Shown here one piece after another: positions 16,034 to 24,611 of a stretch of 64,000 nucleotides of DNA. The notes beneath the pieces were generated by a model, which saw only the letters and a list, made by a program, of their open reading frames with translations, was not told the origin of the DNA and did not search any database. Numbering within the stretch: the stretch's first letter is position 1; every line of letters starts with the position of its first letter. The stretch comes from Bradyrhizobium sp. SZCCT0148 (GTDB lineage: Bacteria > Pseudomonadota > Alphaproteobacteria > Rhizobiales > Xanthobacteraceae), in assembly GCF_018129985.1 (NCBI RefSeq), contig NZ_JAFCKT010000017.1:21246-85245 (forward strand), written 5' to 3'. Made by a program: the position numbers and the translations under genes.

Positions 16034-16162
16034 GTCCCGGACGCGCTGCAACGCGCGAGCGTTGCTGCGCAGAGCCGGGACTTGGCGGGCCAGCACTTGC
16101 GGAGGCATGGGCCCGGGCTCTGCAGCGCACCGCCAGGAGCGCTGCGCCGCGTCCGGGGCACG
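16034..16162. repeat. intergenic palindromic repeat, family D
   Basis: The outer arms TCCCGGACGCGCTGCAACGC and GCGCTGCGCCGCGTCCGGGG are complementary, and inner blocks around GCGCAGAGCCGGGA and GGCCCGGGCTCTGC also pair. It sits directly after the binding-protein stop and could form a large cruciform. Typical of dispersed elements in this genus. Confidence 0.75.
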
Positions 16163-16276
16163 ACCTTCGCCCAGCATGGCCCCATGTGATCAGACGGAAT
16201 GCGCCAATCTGTCTCGCCTGATGCCGATGGCAGGGCCGGCCCGGTGCAGTACCCTGCAGGGAACCGGGAGAGAATC

Positions 16277-17266
16277 ATGTCCAAGACAGTCAATCGCCGC
16301 CACTTCGTCGCCGCTGGTAGTACCGCACTTGCGATGCCTTTCGTGTCGCGCAGCGCATCGGCGCAAGGCACGTGGCCGACGCGGCAGATTCGCATGATCT
16401 GCAGCTATCCGGCCGGCGGCCAAACCGACCTGCTCGCGCGCGCCTACGGGGAATTCATCTCCAAGCAGGTCGGCAAGACCGTCGTCGTCGAGAACAAGCC
16501 CGGCGCCTCCGGCGCCATCGGCACCGCCGAGGTGGCCCGCGCCGAGCCCGACGGCCACACCATGCTGTGCTCGATATCGACCACCTACATCATGAACCGG
16601 GTGGTGATGAAAAATCCCGGCTACGACATGGACAAGGATTTGACGCTGGTCAGCGTCATTCCGGGCGCCGGACTTCTGCTGGTCGCCAATCCCAAGACCG
16701 GGGTCAAGACGCTGGAGGATTTCGTCGCCTTCGCACGAAAGAGCGGCAAGGTGAACTTCGGCACCTACAGCGCGGGTTCGGCCCCGCACATGACGGTCAA
16801 CGAGCTCAACAAGCAGTATGGCCTGTCGATCGAGCCGGTCCATTACCGCGGCGAGGCCCCGATGTGGACTGGGATGCTCGAAGGCACGCTGGATGCCGCA
16901 ATGGGCAGCTACACGGCAGCGCAGTCGGTCCTGCAAAGCGACCGCGGCACCGTGTTCGCGGTGCATTCGAAGAAGGTCGACGCGATCCCCGCCATCAAGA
17001 CCCTCCCGGAGCAGGGCGCGACGTCGAAATTCTTCACCGTGAGCGGCTTCTCCGGATGGGCGGTGCCGAAGGCGACGCCGCAGGCGGTGGTCGACCGACT
17101 GGCGGAGCTGTGCGTGGCCGCCAACAACGATCCGAAAGTGAAGGAGGTTCTCGCGACCTTCGTGCTCGAACCCGCCATCGGCTTCAAGGAGAGCAACGCC
17201 CTGTATCAGCGCGAATTGCCGATCTGGCTCGAGAGCGCGAAGTCACTCGGCCTCGAGCCGGCCTAG
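16277..17266 (+). CDS. Bug-family tripartite tricarboxylate-type binding protein, orphan
   Basis: 329 residues; the start follows GGGAGAGAATC. Twin-arginine-like signal (NRRHFVAAGSTALA) ending near SASA. The mature chain begins WPTRQIRMICSYPAGGQTDLLAR, the PAGG-TD signature of Bug proteins, followed by VENKPGASGAIGTAEVARAEPDG, which is diagnostic. Bug proteins bind carboxylates and often have no transporter beside them; none is present here (no TctA or TctB). The ligand is unknown. It may be unrelated to the quinoprotein genes on either side. Confidence 0.88.
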   Translation: MSKTVNRRHFVAAGSTALAMPFVSRSASAQGTWPTRQIRMICSYPAGGQTDLLARAYGEFISKQVGKTVVVENKPGASGAIGTAEVARAEPDGHTMLCSISTTYIMNRVVMKNPGYDMDKDLTLVSVIPGAGLLLVANPKTGVKTLEDFVAFARKSGKVNFGTYSAGSAPHMTVNELNKQYGLSIEPVHYRGEAPMWTGMLEGTLDAAMGSYTAAQSVLQSDRGTVFAVHSKKVDAIPAIKTLPEQGATSKFFTVSGFSGWAVPKATPQAVVDRLAELCVAANNDPKVKEVLATFVLEPAIGFKESNALYQRELPIWLESAKSLGLEPA

Positions 17267-17390
17267 GCTTCGAGCCGGGGTCGGCGCGCTGGGTGCCCCT
17301 TCCCGCCCGGAGTCCGACCAAAGCCTAGTGTCGGACGCGCGTTTTCCCGCTATGATTGCGTGCCGCTGCCGACCAGAAGGGGCCGATCGC

Positions 17391-17816
17391 ATGACACCGG
17401 ATGCAGTCGCTGTCGCCGTTATGATCATCCTGCTCTTTCCGATGGGCTATTTCACGCTGGCCTCGCCGGCCTTCCTGCTGGTGAGACTCGATATTCAGCC
17501 CGTCGCCCAATTGCTGCGGGGAATGTTCAACGCCCATTTTCTGGTGATGCGCGTCGCCGCCCTCATCGGAGCCGTGGCCCTCCTCATCGACGGCCGCCTG
17601 CTTGCCGCGCTGGGCGTTGGCCTGCTCGCAGTGCTCGCGATCTGGGGACGCCGCTGGTTCATGCGAAGGGTCGACGACCAACTCAGCGCGAGGGACGCCG
17701 GCGATGCCGATGCGCCGCGTCGGCTGCGGCGGCTGCATTGGAGCGGCATGCTGGCCAATGCGGTCCTGCTCGTCGCGCTGCTGGCCGGCATTCCCTACAT
17801 TGCCGCGTCCGCGTGA
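17391..17816 (+). CDS. integral membrane protein, unknown function
   Basis: 141 residues from the ATG at 17391 (AGAAGGGG upstream); an earlier in-frame ATG at 17328 lacks a site. Three to four hydrophobic segments (AVAVAVMIILLFPMGYF, VAALIGAVALLIDGRLLAALGVGLLAVLAIW in parts, and MLANAVLLVALLAGIPYIAAS) with a charged loop between the last two. I recognise no domain. It converges with the AraC gene, with 48 bases between their ends. Confidence 0.75.
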   Translation: MTPDAVAVAVMIILLFPMGYFTLASPAFLLVRLDIQPVAQLLRGMFNAHFLVMRVAALIGAVALLIDGRLLAALGVGLLAVLAIWGRRWFMRRVDDQLSARDAGDADAPRRLRRLHWSGMLANAVLLVALLAGIPYIAASA

Positions 17817-17864
17817 AATCTCGCCGCGCGACCGGCCCGGCCATCGCGGCCTGCGCTTGCAAGC

Positions 17865-18833
17865 CTAGTGTTCGCCCGAACTCGCGGTGGCCTGCTGGGC
17901 CTTGTGGATCGACGATGGCACCACGCCGAAATATTTCCGGAACACGCGGCTGAAATGCGATGAGCTGGAGAAGCCCCAGGAGAACGCCACGTCGGTGATC
18001 GTCTTGCCGGCGTGGGCCTCGAGCTCCTGCCGGCAGTTCTGCAGGCGCGCCTGCCAGATGTAATCGCTCACCGTGGTGCCGCGCTCCGAGAACAGCATGT
18101 GCAGATAGCGCTTGGAGCAGCCCAGCTCGGTCGAGATCTGGTCGATGCACAGATCCGGATCGCGCAAATGCTCGCGGATGAAGAATTGCGCGCGCACATA
18201 CATCGCTTCGGGCCCGACACGGTCGAACATCGTGTCGGCTTCGCGCAGCGGCAGCAGCAGCAGGTCGATCAGCGAATCGGCGACGCCGACCGCGCTGTTT
18301 GCCGACAGTTTTGCCGCCTCGTCGAAGGTCGCATGGACGAAATCGTGGGCGATCCGCCCCGTTCCCGTCTTCGACGACAGCTTGCAGGCGGGCATCCGCT
18401 GCGACGGGAATCCACGATCGCGCAGCAGCGCCTTCGGCACGATCACGACGTCGTGACGCGTGAAGGCGGGGCTGATGATCGAATGCGGGCAGGAGACGTC
18501 ATAGGCGATGATGTCGCCCGGATTGATTTCGATGTGGCGGCCTTCCTGTTCGAAATAAGACACGCCGTAGGTCTGGAAGTGAATCTTGATGTACGGATGC
18601 TCGTTCGCCTTGGCGCGCGCCAGCGTATGGGCGATGCGATGCTGACTCACTTCGATCTGGCAGAGCTTCAGGCGCGAGACGCTGGTGTAGTCGATGCGGC
18701 CCTCGAGCGAGGACGCCTCCAGCGGATCGACGTCGAAATGCCCGCACAGGCTGGTCAGCCCGTCGACCCAGCTCTGGATCTGGCGCTTCGGCGTCATGCC
18801 GGTCGTCGAGAGCGTGTGAATGGTGTCGGACAT
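17865..18833 (-). CDS. AraC-family transcriptional regulator beside xoxF
   Basis: 322 residues from the ATG at 18833. The C-terminal third has two helix-turn-helix units (ISTELGCSKRYLHMLFSERG and ITDVAFSWGFSSSSHFSRVFRKYFG), which is the AraC signature. The N-terminal part has a cupin-like segment (INPGDIIAYDVSCPHSI) as in AraC-binding-like regulators of the FeaR/ArpR type. It is divergent from xoxF across about 510 bases, so it is a candidate regulator of xoxF-xoxG-formaldehyde genes. No MxbDM or MxcQE-type two-component genes are in the window. The role is inferred from position. Confidence 0.9.
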   Translation of the reverse strand: MSDTIHTLSTTGMTPKRQIQSWVDGLTSLCGHFDVDPLEASSLEGRIDYTSVSRLKLCQIEVSQHRIAHTLARAKANEHPYIKIHFQTYGVSYFEQEGRHIEINPGDIIAYDVSCPHSIISPAFTRHDVVIVPKALLRDRGFPSQRMPACKLSSKTGTGRIAHDFVHATFDEAAKLSANSAVGVADSLIDLLLLPLREADTMFDRVGPEAMYVRAQFFIREHLRDPDLCIDQISTELGCSKRYLHMLFSERGTTVSDYIWQARLQNCRQELEAHAGKTITDVAFSWGFSSSSHFSRVFRKYFGVVPSSIHKAQQATASSGEH

Positions 18834-19344
18834 TAATCCAGCCACTGGTTTGATCCGGAGAGACGCGAATCGCGACCAGCGCTGCTGGAGCCCTCAGCCG
18901 TGATTGCGTGACGTTTACCTCGAATTTGAGCGGTCTTTTGGCACGAGCGCCATCGGTCCATTGCCACCCTTCAAACTTAATCCTCCGCCTTAGTTGCAGC
19001 GCCGTCAAGGGGAACCTGAACGTTGAGAGTGTCGCAAAGCACTGCGGAAGCCGCTGAATTCGCTACTGCAAAATCAATTTCTTTTCCTCCGTGCGCTGTC
19101 GAGCAAACTGGCTTCTCTCTTGGGCAAGTTTCCGAACAGCGAAGTCGTTAGGGATTGCGGCAGGAACAATAAGAACGGGCCGCTCCTGCACGTGGACCCG
19201 TAGCTTTCATCAGGAGGAGGAAACACCCCCAGCATCGTTTCTGGTCCCAATCGCGACCGCCCTGCACGAGCAGACGCCGGACGAGAAGCCCGGTGAATCA
19301 TTTTTGCTTCGGAAACAATAAACGATACCAACGGAGGAATGACT
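18834..19344. promoter_or_regulatory. araC-xoxF intergenic region with xoxF promoter
   Basis: About 510 bases without a convincing gene. It must hold the promoters of the AraC gene and of xoxF. The last part is more AT-rich, and GGAGG at 19333-19337 is the xoxF ribosome-binding site. I could not place promoter hexamers or a regulator box with confidence. Confidence 0.5.
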
Positions 19345-21150
19345 ATGCGCAAGGTGCTACTGGCGACCCTTCTTGGCTCCGCGGCGGCTCTCGCCGTCGG
19401 TGGCGCTTCAGCCAATGACGAGCTGAACAAGATGTCGCAGAACCCGAAAGACTGGGTGATGCCGGCGGGCGACTATGCCAACACCCGCTATTCCAAGCTG
19501 AATCAGATCAACGCACAGAACGTCGGCAAGCTCCAGGTCGCCTGGACCTTCTCGACCGGTGTGCTGCGCGGCCATGAAGGCGGCCCGCTGATCGTCGGTA
19601 ACATGATGTACGTCCACACGCCGTTCCCGAATAAGGTCTACGCTATTGACCTTTCGAACGAGAACAAGATCGTCTGGAAGTACGAACCCAAACAGGATCC
19701 GAACGTCATTCCGGTGATGTGCTGCGACACGGTCAACCGTGGCGTCGCCTATGGAGACGGCAAGATATTCCTGCATCAGGCCGACACCACTCTGGTCGCG
19801 CTCGATGCCAAGACCGGCCAGGTGGCGTGGACCGCGAAGAATGGCGATCCCGGCAAGGGCGAGACCGGCACCTCGGCGCCGCTCGTCGTCAAGGACAAGG
19901 TGCTGATCGGTATCTCCGGCGGCGAGTTCGGCGTTCAGGCGCATATGAGCGCCTACGACATCAAGACCGGCAAGCTGGCTTGGCGTGGCTATTCGGAAGG
20001 GCCGGACAACCAGCTCCTGGTCGATGCCGAGAAGACCACCGCGCTCGGCAAGCCGATCGGCAAGGACTCCAGCCTCAAGACCTGGCAAGGCGATCAGTGG
20101 AAGATCGGTGGCGGTGCCACCTGGGGCTGGATCTCCTACGATCCCGAACTGAACCTCGTCTACTACGGATCGGGCAATCCCTCGACCTGGAATCCGAAGC
20201 AGCGCCCCGGCGACAACAAATGGTCGATGACGATCTGGGCACGTAACCCGGATACCGGCATGGCCAAGTGGGTCTATCAGATGACGCCCCACGACGAGTG
20301 GGACTATGACGGCGTCAACGAGATGATCCTCTCGGACCAGTCGATCAACGGCCAGCCGCGCAAGCTGCTGACGCACTTCGACCGTAACGGCCTCGCCTAC
20401 ACCATGGACCGCTCCAACGGCGAACTGCTGGTCGCAGAAAAGTACGACCCAAAGGTGAACTGGACCTCCGGCGTCGACATGGACAAGAACTCGCCGACCT
20501 ACGGCCGTCCGAAGGTGCTCGACGCAGCTTCGACCGACAAGGCGGGCGAGGACGTCAACGTGAAGGGCATCTGCCCGGCCGCGCTCGGCACCAAGGACGA
20601 GCAGCCGGCAGCCTACTCGCCGGACACGCAGCTGTTCTACGTTCCGACCAACCACGTCTGCATGGACTACGAACCGTTCAAGGTGAGCTACACCGCGGGC
20701 CAGCCCTATGTGGGCGCGACCCTCTCGATGTATCCGCCGGCGGGCGAAACCCACATGGGTAACTTCATCGCCTGGGACGGCAAGACCGGCAAGATCGTCT
20801 GGTCGAACAAGGAGCAGTTCTCGGTCTGGTCGGGTGCGCTCGCAACCGCCGGCGGCGTGGTGTTCTACGGCACGCTCGAAGGCTACCTGAAGGCGGTCGA
20901 CGCCAAGACCGGAAAGGAGCTCTACAAGTTCAAGACTCCGTCCGGCATCATCGGCAACGTCACCACCTATGAGAACGGCGGCAAGCAGTATGTCGCGGTG
21001 CTCTCCGGCGTCGGCGGCTGGGCCGGCATCGGTCTGGCGGCAGGCTTGACCGATCCGACCGCAGGTCTCGGCGCGGTCGGTGGCTACGCGGCCCTCAGCA
21101 ACTATACCGCACTCGGCGGTACCCTGACCGTGTTCTCGCTGCCGAACTAG
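19345..21150 (+). CDS. xoxF: lanthanide-dependent methanol dehydrogenase XoxF (XoxF5-like)
   Basis: 601 residues; ATG at 19345 lies seven bases after GGAGG, while ATG at 19339 is too close. Signal peptide ends near ASA. Hallmarks: vicinal Cys126-Cys127 (VMCCDTVNRG), metal ligands Glu194 (SGGEFG) and Asn278 (GSGNPS), catalytic Asp320 and lanthanide-coordinating Asp322 in EWDYDGVNEM. MxaF would have Ala at the last position. It oxidises methanol, and often formaldehyde, in the periplasm with PQQ and a light lanthanide. Overall sequence is of the XoxF5 type common in Bradyrhizobium. First gene of xoxF-xoxG-formaldehyde dehydrogenase-gfa. Confidence 0.97.
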   Translation: MRKVLLATLLGSAAALAVGGASANDELNKMSQNPKDWVMPAGDYANTRYSKLNQINAQNVGKLQVAWTFSTGVLRGHEGGPLIVGNMMYVHTPFPNKVYAIDLSNENKIVWKYEPKQDPNVIPVMCCDTVNRGVAYGDGKIFLHQADTTLVALDAKTGQVAWTAKNGDPGKGETGTSAPLVVKDKVLIGISGGEFGVQAHMSAYDIKTGKLAWRGYSEGPDNQLLVDAEKTTALGKPIGKDSSLKTWQGDQWKIGGGATWGWISYDPELNLVYYGSGNPSTWNPKQRPGDNKWSMTIWARNPDTGMAKWVYQMTPHDEWDYDGVNEMILSDQSINGQPRKLLTHFDRNGLAYTMDRSNGELLVAEKYDPKVNWTSGVDMDKNSPTYGRPKVLDAASTDKAGEDVNVKGICPAALGTKDEQPAAYSPDTQLFYVPTNHVCMDYEPFKVSYTAGQPYVGATLSMYPPAGETHMGNFIAWDGKTGKIVWSNKEQFSVWSGALATAGGVVFYGTLEGYLKAVDAKTGKELYKFKTPSGIIGNVTTYENGGKQYVAVLSGVGGWAGIGLAAGLTDPTAGLGAVGGYAALSNYTALGGTLTVFSLPN

Positions 21151-21166
21151 GCCCATCAGCATCGCT

Positions 21167-21196
21167 CCGGCGCGTGGAATCAACTCCACGCGCCGG
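21167..21196 (+). terminator. perfect hairpin between xoxF and xoxG
   Basis: CCGGCGCGTGGA (21167-21178), loop ATCAAC, TCCACGCGCCGG (21185-21196): a 12-bp perfect stem. The following sequence is CTCGTCTCCCCC without a T run. It may be a leaky terminator or an mRNA-stabilising structure that lowers xoxG relative to xoxF. Confidence 0.7.
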
Positions 21197-21210
21197 CTCG
21201 TCTCCCCCTG

Positions 21211-21753
21211 ATGCCTGCAAGGATGAATCTCTTGCGTAAAATCTGCTCTGTCATTGCTGCGACGATCTTGGTTGCGTCCGGAGGCCTTGCGGTCGCGGAA
21301 GGTCCGGGCGATCCGACTGCCGTGAAGAAGGAAGACGACGGAAAGTGGCTCGATAAGGACGGAATTCCGACCTACAAGATTTCGGCTGACGGCACCGTGG
21401 ACTGGTTCACCTATTCCGGATACCGCCGCTATCACTCCGACTGCCACGTCTGCCACGGTCCCGACGGCATGGGCTCCACCTACGCGCCGGCGCTTAAGGA
21501 TTCCGTGAAGACCATGAGCTATGGCGACTTTCTCGGCGTGGTCGCCTCCGGTCGCAAGAACGTCTCGACCGCGCAGGAGAACGTCATGCCGGCCTTCGGC
21601 GACAACCCGAACGTCGCCTGCTACATGGACGATCTCTACGTCTATCTGCGCGCCCGCTCCACCGAAGCGTGGGGCCGGCAGCGTCCCGCCAAGAAGGACG
21701 AGAAGAACGAGGTCTACACCAAGGCGGAAGACGCCTGCATGGGCCACAAGTGA
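21211..21753 (+). CDS. xoxG: cytochrome c XoxG (cL-type), electron acceptor of XoxF
   Basis: Up to 180 residues; an alternative ATG at 21223 gives 176. Signal peptide ends near LAVAE. One haem c site CHVCH at residues 78-82 and axial Met126 in ENVMPAFGD. The long N-terminal segment before the haem (DKDGIPTYKISADGTVDWFTYSGYRRYHSDC) and the late Cys residues (ACYMDD, DACMGHK) are features of the XoxG/MxaG cL family, which docks on methanol dehydrogenase. Located directly after xoxF behind a strong hairpin. Confidence 0.93.
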   Translation: MPARMNLLRKICSVIAATILVASGGLAVAEGPGDPTAVKKEDDGKWLDKDGIPTYKISADGTVDWFTYSGYRRYHSDCHVCHGPDGMGSTYAPALKDSVKTMSYGDFLGVVASGRKNVSTAQENVMPAFGDNPNVACYMDDLYVYLRARSTEAWGRQRPAKKDEKNEVYTKAEDACMGHK

Positions 21754-21813
21754 ACGTTACGAGGATTGCCGAGACTACTTCTGGGCATCCTGTGAGAATT
21801 TGAGGAGCTACCA

Positions 21814-22923
21814 ATGAAGACACGTGCCGCCGTCGCTTTCGAAGCCAAGAAGCCGCTCGAAATCGTCGAACTCGATCTGGAAGGCCCCAAGGCCGGCGAG
21901 GTCCTGGTCGAGATCAAGGCGACGGGCATCTGCCATACCGACGCCTATACGCTCGACGGCTTCGACAGCGAGGGAATCTTCCCGTCGGTCCTGGGCCATG
22001 AGGGCGCCGGCATCATCCGCGAGATCGGCCCCGGCGTGACCTCGGTGAAGCCGGGCGACCACGTCATCCCGCTCTACACGCCGGAATGCCGGCAGTGCAA
22101 AAGCTGTCTCAGCCAGAAGACCAACCTCTGCACCGCGATCCGTGCGACGCAAGGCAAGGGCGTGATGCCCGACGGCACCAGCCGCTTTTCCTACAAGGGC
22201 AAGCCGGTCTACCACTACATGGGCTGCTCGACCTTCTCGAACTTCACCGTGCTGCCGGAGATCGCGGTCGCCAAGATCCGCGAGGACGCCCCCTTCGACA
22301 AAAGCTGCTACATCGGCTGCGGCGTCACCACCGGCGTCGGCGCCGTCGTCAACACCGCGAAAGTCACGCCGGGCTCCAACGTGGTCGTGTTCGGCCTCGG
22401 CGGCATCGGCCTCAACGTGATCCAGGGCGCCAAGATGGCCGGCGCCGACAAGATCATCGGTGTCGACATCAACGACTCCAAGGAGGAATGGGGCCGCCGG
22501 TTCGGCATGACCGAGTTCGTCAATCCCAAGAAGATCACCGGCGACATCGTCCAGCATCTCGTCGGGCTCACCGACGGCGGCGCGGACTACACTTTCGATT
22601 GCACCGGCAACACGACGGTGATGCGCCAGGCGCTGGAAGCCTGCCATCGCGGCTGGGGCACCTCGATCATCATCGGCGTGGCCGAATCCGGCAAGGAGAT
22701 CGCCACCCGCCCGTTCCAGCTCGTCACCGGGCGCAACTGGCGCGGCACCGCCTTCGGCGGCGCGCGTGGTCGTACCGACGTGCCGAAGATCGTCGACTGG
22801 TACATGAACGGAAAGATCCAGATCGATCCGATGATCACCCATGTGCTGAAGCTCGAGGAGATCAACAAGGGTTTTGACCTCATGCACGAGGGAAAATCCA
22901 TCCGTTCAGTCGTCGTGTACTAA
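21814..22923 (+). CDS. flhA: S-(hydroxymethyl)glutathione dehydrogenase (class III alcohol dehydrogenase)
   Basis: 369 residues, zinc-dependent medium-chain dehydrogenase; GAGGAG precedes the start. Catalytic zinc: Cys in GICHTDAYTLDG, His in GHEGAG, and Cys in SCYIGCGVTTG. Structural zinc: four Cys in PECRQCKSCLSQKTNLC. NAD-binding VFGLGGIGLNVIQGAK. It oxidises the glutathione adduct of formaldehyde to S-formylglutathione in the cytoplasm. Lying after xoxF-xoxG, it detoxifies or assimilates the formaldehyde made from methanol. In this genus the name flhA is used for this gene, also adhI or frmA; it is not the flagellar flhA. Confidence 0.96.
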   Translation: MKTRAAVAFEAKKPLEIVELDLEGPKAGEVLVEIKATGICHTDAYTLDGFDSEGIFPSVLGHEGAGIIREIGPGVTSVKPGDHVIPLYTPECRQCKSCLSQKTNLCTAIRATQGKGVMPDGTSRFSYKGKPVYHYMGCSTFSNFTVLPEIAVAKIREDAPFDKSCYIGCGVTTGVGAVVNTAKVTPGSNVVVFGLGGIGLNVIQGAKMAGADKIIGVDINDSKEEWGRRFGMTEFVNPKKITGDIVQHLVGLTDGGADYTFDCTGNTTVMRQALEACHRGWGTSIIIGVAESGKEIATRPFQLVTGRNWRGTAFGGARGRTDVPKIVDWYMNGKIQIDPMITHVLKLEEINKGFDLMHEGKSIRSVVVY

Positions 22924-22955
22924 CTCGAAAGCGTCACCCCAAGGAGGATCGACCC

Positions 22956-23519
22956 ATGACTGTTGCTCTCCATCCCTCGATCGACAACGGCCTCAAACAA
23001 GGCAGCGGCAGCTTCGCCGGCGGCACGCTGGTCTGCAAATGCAAGGACCACCAGGTCAAGGTCGCCGTCAAGGGCGACGTTGCTCACAATCACGCCTGCG
23101 GCTGCACCAAGTGCTGGAAGCCGCAAGGCGCGACGTTCTCTGTCGTCGCCGTCGTGCCGCGTCAGAACGTCACCGTGCTCGAGAACGGCGACAAGCTCCA
23201 GATCGTCGATCCCTCCGCGGTGATCCAGCGCCACGCCTGCAAGGCTTGCGGCACCCACATGTACGGTCGCATCGAGAACAAGAACCATCCGTTCTACGGC
23301 CTCGACTTCATCCATCCCGAGCTGTTCCAGGAGCAGGGTTCGCAGGCGCCGCAATTCGCCGCGTTCGTCTCCTCGGTGATTGAAGCGGGCGTGAAGCCGG
23401 AGCAGATGGCCGGCATCCGTTCGCGGCTGAAGGAGATCGGGCTCGAGCCGTATGATTGCCTGTCACCGGCGCTGATGGACGCGATCGCGACTCACGTCGC
23501 CAAAGCCAAAGCCGCCTGA
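22956..23519 (+). CDS. gfa: S-(hydroxymethyl)glutathione synthase, glutathione-dependent formaldehyde-activating enzyme
   Basis: 187 residues; AAGGAGGA precedes the start. Zinc-binding cysteines of the Gfa fold are present: LVCKCKDH, HACGCTKCWKP and HACKACGTHMYG. It speeds the condensation of formaldehyde with glutathione, feeding the preceding dehydrogenase. Family length matches. It closes the xoxF-xoxG-flhA-gfa run; no S-formylglutathione hydrolase or formate dehydrogenase follows in this window. Confidence 0.96.
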   Translation: MTVALHPSIDNGLKQGSGSFAGGTLVCKCKDHQVKVAVKGDVAHNHACGCTKCWKPQGATFSVVAVVPRQNVTVLENGDKLQIVDPSAVIQRHACKACGTHMYGRIENKNHPFYGLDFIHPELFQEQGSQAPQFAAFVSSVIEAGVKPEQMAGIRSRLKEIGLEPYDCLSPALMDAIATHVAKAKAA

Positions 23520-24157
23520 GTAAATCCCCGCCTGCGCAAGGCGTCGCTATTCTCCATACCCAGCGGCTCGCTGGCCTCGATCAGGCCCAGCGAGCCGGAC
23601 GGGCCTTGCCCCAAAACGATCGCGGCGAGGCCGCCGCCGCTGCAAGTTACGCGTATGCGAGGGCGATCGGCTCCCTCAGTCCTGGTCTCTGAATGACTGC
23701 GCAGCACCTCAACTTCCGTCTTGAAGTTCCCGGTCCCTGCGTTTCTCCCTCCCTCGACTGAGGCACCTTGCTTCGTCCGCACAGTCTTTCTGGCGGACGA
23801 AGCTTTTTTCACCGCAACCCCTGTTTGCGAACGCGCGTTCTACGCGGCGCGATGACGCGCCCTGCTTTTGACAAATCCTCGATGCAATCTTTTCCCGGTG
23901 AGAACACCCGGCTGTGAACGCCGGGTCTGCGTGATCTCTGCTATGGTCGCGCCGTCACGATGCCGCACGACGTTCGACAATCAAGAACAAAAACGGGAGG
24001 TATCGAGCACATCCAGACATCGCCATCGGCATTGCTGTCTCCCTCCGGGATTTGCCCGTGCGGGACGACGGCCGGATCTGGCGAGACGAGGCATCAACCG
24101 TCGCTGACCAGCGGCGAATTTTGAATTTGGCATGCTTATGAAGAGCGAGGGACGATC
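23520..24157. other. 638-base gap after gfa
   Basis: No convincing gene. It contains a strong terminator (23770-23809) and, at its end, GAGGGA before the next gene. Short open frames here lack ribosome-binding sites and recognisable products. Confidence 0.6.
23770..23809 (+). terminator. rho-independent terminator
   Basis: GCTTCGTCCGC (23770-23780), 12-base loop, GCGGACGAAGC (23793-23803), then TTTTTT (23804-23809). An 11-bp perfect stem with a T run; ends the xoxF-gfa transcript about 250 bases beyond gfa. Confidence 0.9.
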
Positions 24158-24610
24158 ATGATCAAGGTGAAGATCAACGGCCAGGAACAGAGCTGGGACG
24201 GCGACCCGGATCTTCCGCTACTCTGGTTCCTGCGTGACGAAGCCGGGCTCACCGGCACCAAGTACGGCTGCGGCCAGGCGCTGTGTGGCAGTTGCACCGT
24301 CATCGTCGACAAGGAAGCTGTGCGGTCCTGCATTACGTCGATCAACGACGTCGCCGGACGCGAGGTCACCACGATCGAGGGGCTGCATCCGAATGGCGAT
24401 CATCCGGTGCAGAAGGCTTGGCGCCAGGTCAACGTGCCGCAATGCGGCTTCTGCCAGGCCGGCCAAATCATGCAGGCCGCCGCGCTTCTGATGGACAATC
24501 CGAAGCCTTCGCATGACCAGATCCGCGAAGCGATGTCCGGCAACATCTGCCGCTGCGGCTGCTACCAGCGCATCGAGAACGCGGTCCATCTCGCATCGAC
24601 GGGGGTTTGA
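24158..24610 (+). CDS. (2Fe-2S) small subunit of molybdenum hydroxylase (IorA-like)
   Basis: 150 residues with no signal peptide. Plant-type [2Fe-2S] cluster ligands in CGQALCGSC ending at VRSC, and the second cluster in CGFCQAG and CRCGC, the xanthine-oxidase small-subunit pattern. It pairs with the large subunit that starts one base after its stop. The two-subunit make-up without an FAD subunit matches isoquinoline 1-oxidoreductase and related aldehyde-oxidising enzymes. The partner has a Tat signal, so the dimer is probably exported folded. Confidence 0.93.
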   Translation: MIKVKINGQEQSWDGDPDLPLLWFLRDEAGLTGTKYGCGQALCGSCTVIVDKEAVRSCITSINDVAGREVTTIEGLHPNGDHPVQKAWRQVNVPQCGFCQAGQIMQAAALLMDNPKPSHDQIREAMSGNICRCGCYQRIENAVHLASTGV

Positions 24611-24611
24611 C

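Noticed and set aside
19345..21150. Calcium-type MxaF methanol dehydrogenase
   Set aside because: The metal-site motif is DYD (Asp at the third position), not the Ala of MxaF, and no mxaI or mxaACKL genes follow.
19408..21747. 779-codon open frame on the minus strand across xoxF and xoxG
   Set aside because: It mirrors the strongly coding plus strand (high GC third positions keep the antisense frame open) and its product is His/Arg/Asp-rich with no recognisable domain.
23868..24107. 79-codon open frame in the gap after gfa
   Set aside because: No ribosome-binding site, Arg/Cys-rich unnatural product, no signal peptide.
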